Made by a program: the position numbers and the translations under genes
Notes under the pieces: model-generated
The model's database searches: none
Seen by the model: only the letters and a program-made list of their open reading frames with translations
What the model was told of the DNA's origin: nothing
NCBI GenBank assembly: GCA_937969485.1
Contig: CALBVQ010000067.1
Coordinates: forward strand, 1 to 5,380
Length of the DNA: 5,380 nucleotides
Reading direction: 5' to 3'
From: an uncultured Saprospiraceae bacterium
Lineage (GTDB): Bacteria; Bacteroidota; Bacteroidia; Chitinophagales; Saprospiraceae
Shown: positions 4,657 to 5,380 of the stretch, piece by piece
How positions within the stretch are numbered: position 1 is the stretch's first letter
Layout of the letters: each line of letters starts with the position of its first letter

Positions 4657-5380
4657 ATGTTTTCAAAACTTAATACAAATAAAAGAATGGAATTTTCATC
4701 TACTTCATACTTTCGAAATACAATACTCATATTTTTCACGGTATTACTGGCTGGTGCACTGGACGCTCAAGTCTATGTAAATCATGCAGCCACAGGAGCA
4801 AATGACGGTAGTTCGTGGGCAAATGCTTATACAGAACTTCAACCAGCACTAATAGACGGATTTCAAGATGTCTTTATTGCAGAAGGTACCTACAAACCAA
4901 CTGAAGCACCAGATGGCAGTTCCACTAATCCTCGGGATAAAGCTTTTTTTGTTGCATCTCCTATCACTATAAAAGGTGGATATGATCCGAGCACTGGGCT
5001 TCAAAATGGAAGTGCAACAATACTAAGTGGAGACTTAGCTGCGTCAGGTAATATAACAGACAACGCTTATCATGTATTAATAATAAAAGATTTCTTTGGC
5101 TCATCCCCGACTTTCGACAATATTACCATACAGGACGGAAATGCAAATGGAACAGGCAACATTACATTTGTAGGCGAAAGCTTCAGCAGAGGAACTGGAG
5201 GAGGTATACTTAATTCAATAGGTTCATCGGAGACTCTAAGCAATTGTATTTTTACATCTAATTATGCTACCACAGGAGGTGGAATGTATAATATTGCTTC
5301 CCCTACACTTACAAATTGTACTTTTCTGTTCAATGAAGCAACTAGTGATGGAGGTGGAATCTATAATAATACAAACTCAA
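4657..5380 (+). CDS. Secreted parallel beta-helix surface protein, 3' partial
   Basis: The frame is open from ATG 4657 to the right edge; 241 residues are visible and the C-terminus is missing. A signal peptide lies at about 20-38 (ILIFFTVLLAGALDAQ). A second ATG at 4687 (residue 11) is preceded by AAAAGA exactly as in the lipoprotein gene and gives a shorter, more usual signal-peptide start, so either may be used. The mature start (VYVNHAATGANDGSSWANAY, 39-58) and DVFIAEGTYKPT (71-82) are typical of Bacteroidota right-handed beta-helix proteins. From about 150 come helix coils with glycine-rich turns: FDNITIQDGNANG, GTGGGILN (179-186), LSNCIFTSNYATTGGGMYN, LTNCTFLFNEATSDGGGIYN, a pattern like the GGAI/FxxN repeats of polymorphic outer-membrane proteins. 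A T9SS sorting domain would be expected at the unseen C-terminus (inference). Likely role is adhesion or surface binding; polysaccharide cleavage is possible for the fold but no catalytic site is seen. Confidence 0.88.
   Translation, partial: MFSKLNTNKRMEFSSTSYFRNTILIFFTVLLAGALDAQVYVNHAATGANDGSSWANAYTELQPALIDGFQDVFIAEGTYKPTEAPDGSSTNPRDKAFFVASPITIKGGYDPSTGLQNGSATILSGDLAASGNITDNAYHVLIIKDFFGSSPTFDNITIQDGNANGTGNITFVGESFSRGTGGGILNSIGSSETLSNCIFTSNYATTGGGMYNIASPTLTNCTFLFNEATSDGGGIYNNTNS

Noticed and set aside
1..5380. CRISPR arrays, tRNA or rRNA genes, integrase or transposase genes
   Set aside because: I looked on both strands and saw no spaced identical direct repeats of CRISPR type, no tRNA-like cloverleaf, and no recombinase motif. 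The only regular tandem repeats are the leucine-rich-repeat codons.

Overview
The window looks like AT-rich chromosomal DNA from a Bacteroidota bacterium. Three things point there: a histidine kinase, receiver and AraC-type DNA-binding domain joined in one protein; a 21-residue leucine-rich-repeat protein ending in a type IX secretion (T9SS) sorting domain; and promoters with the TAnnTTTG -7 box and no clear Shine-Dalgarno sites. The EGF-like/DUF1566 lipoprotein and the parallel beta-helix surface protein would suit a marine or Saprospiria/Cytophagia-like member, but the genus cannot be read from the sequence.

Layout, all genes on the + strand. 1-1515: C-terminal 504 residues of a hybrid two-component regulator, cut by the left edge just after its phosphorylated histidine. 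1665-2444: small outer-membrane lipoprotein with one EGF-like module and an Lcl/DUF1566 domain. 2445-2983: a long gap with a 161-bp segment bounded by 11-bp inverted repeats, a strong bidirectional terminator, a possible minus-strand gene remnant, and a promoter cassette. 2984-4348: leucine-rich-repeat protein (12 repeats of 21 residues) with a signal peptide and a T9SS tail. 4349-4656: gap holding another copy of the cassette. 4657 to the right edge: N-terminal part of a secreted parallel beta-helix protein.

The most notable feature is a promoter cassette present three times (about 1516-1596, 2799-2931, 4478-4607), once before each exported-protein gene. Each copy has a 7-bp dyad with exactly 25 nt between its arms, a T-rich run, and, 32-33 nt after the dyad, a TAnnTTTG box. 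Copies 2 and 3 also share leader motifs. The exported-protein genes are unrelated to each other, so the cassette is the shared element. This suggests co-regulated, separately transcribed surface proteins. The adjacent hybrid regulator is a natural candidate controller, but nothing in the sequence proves that link.
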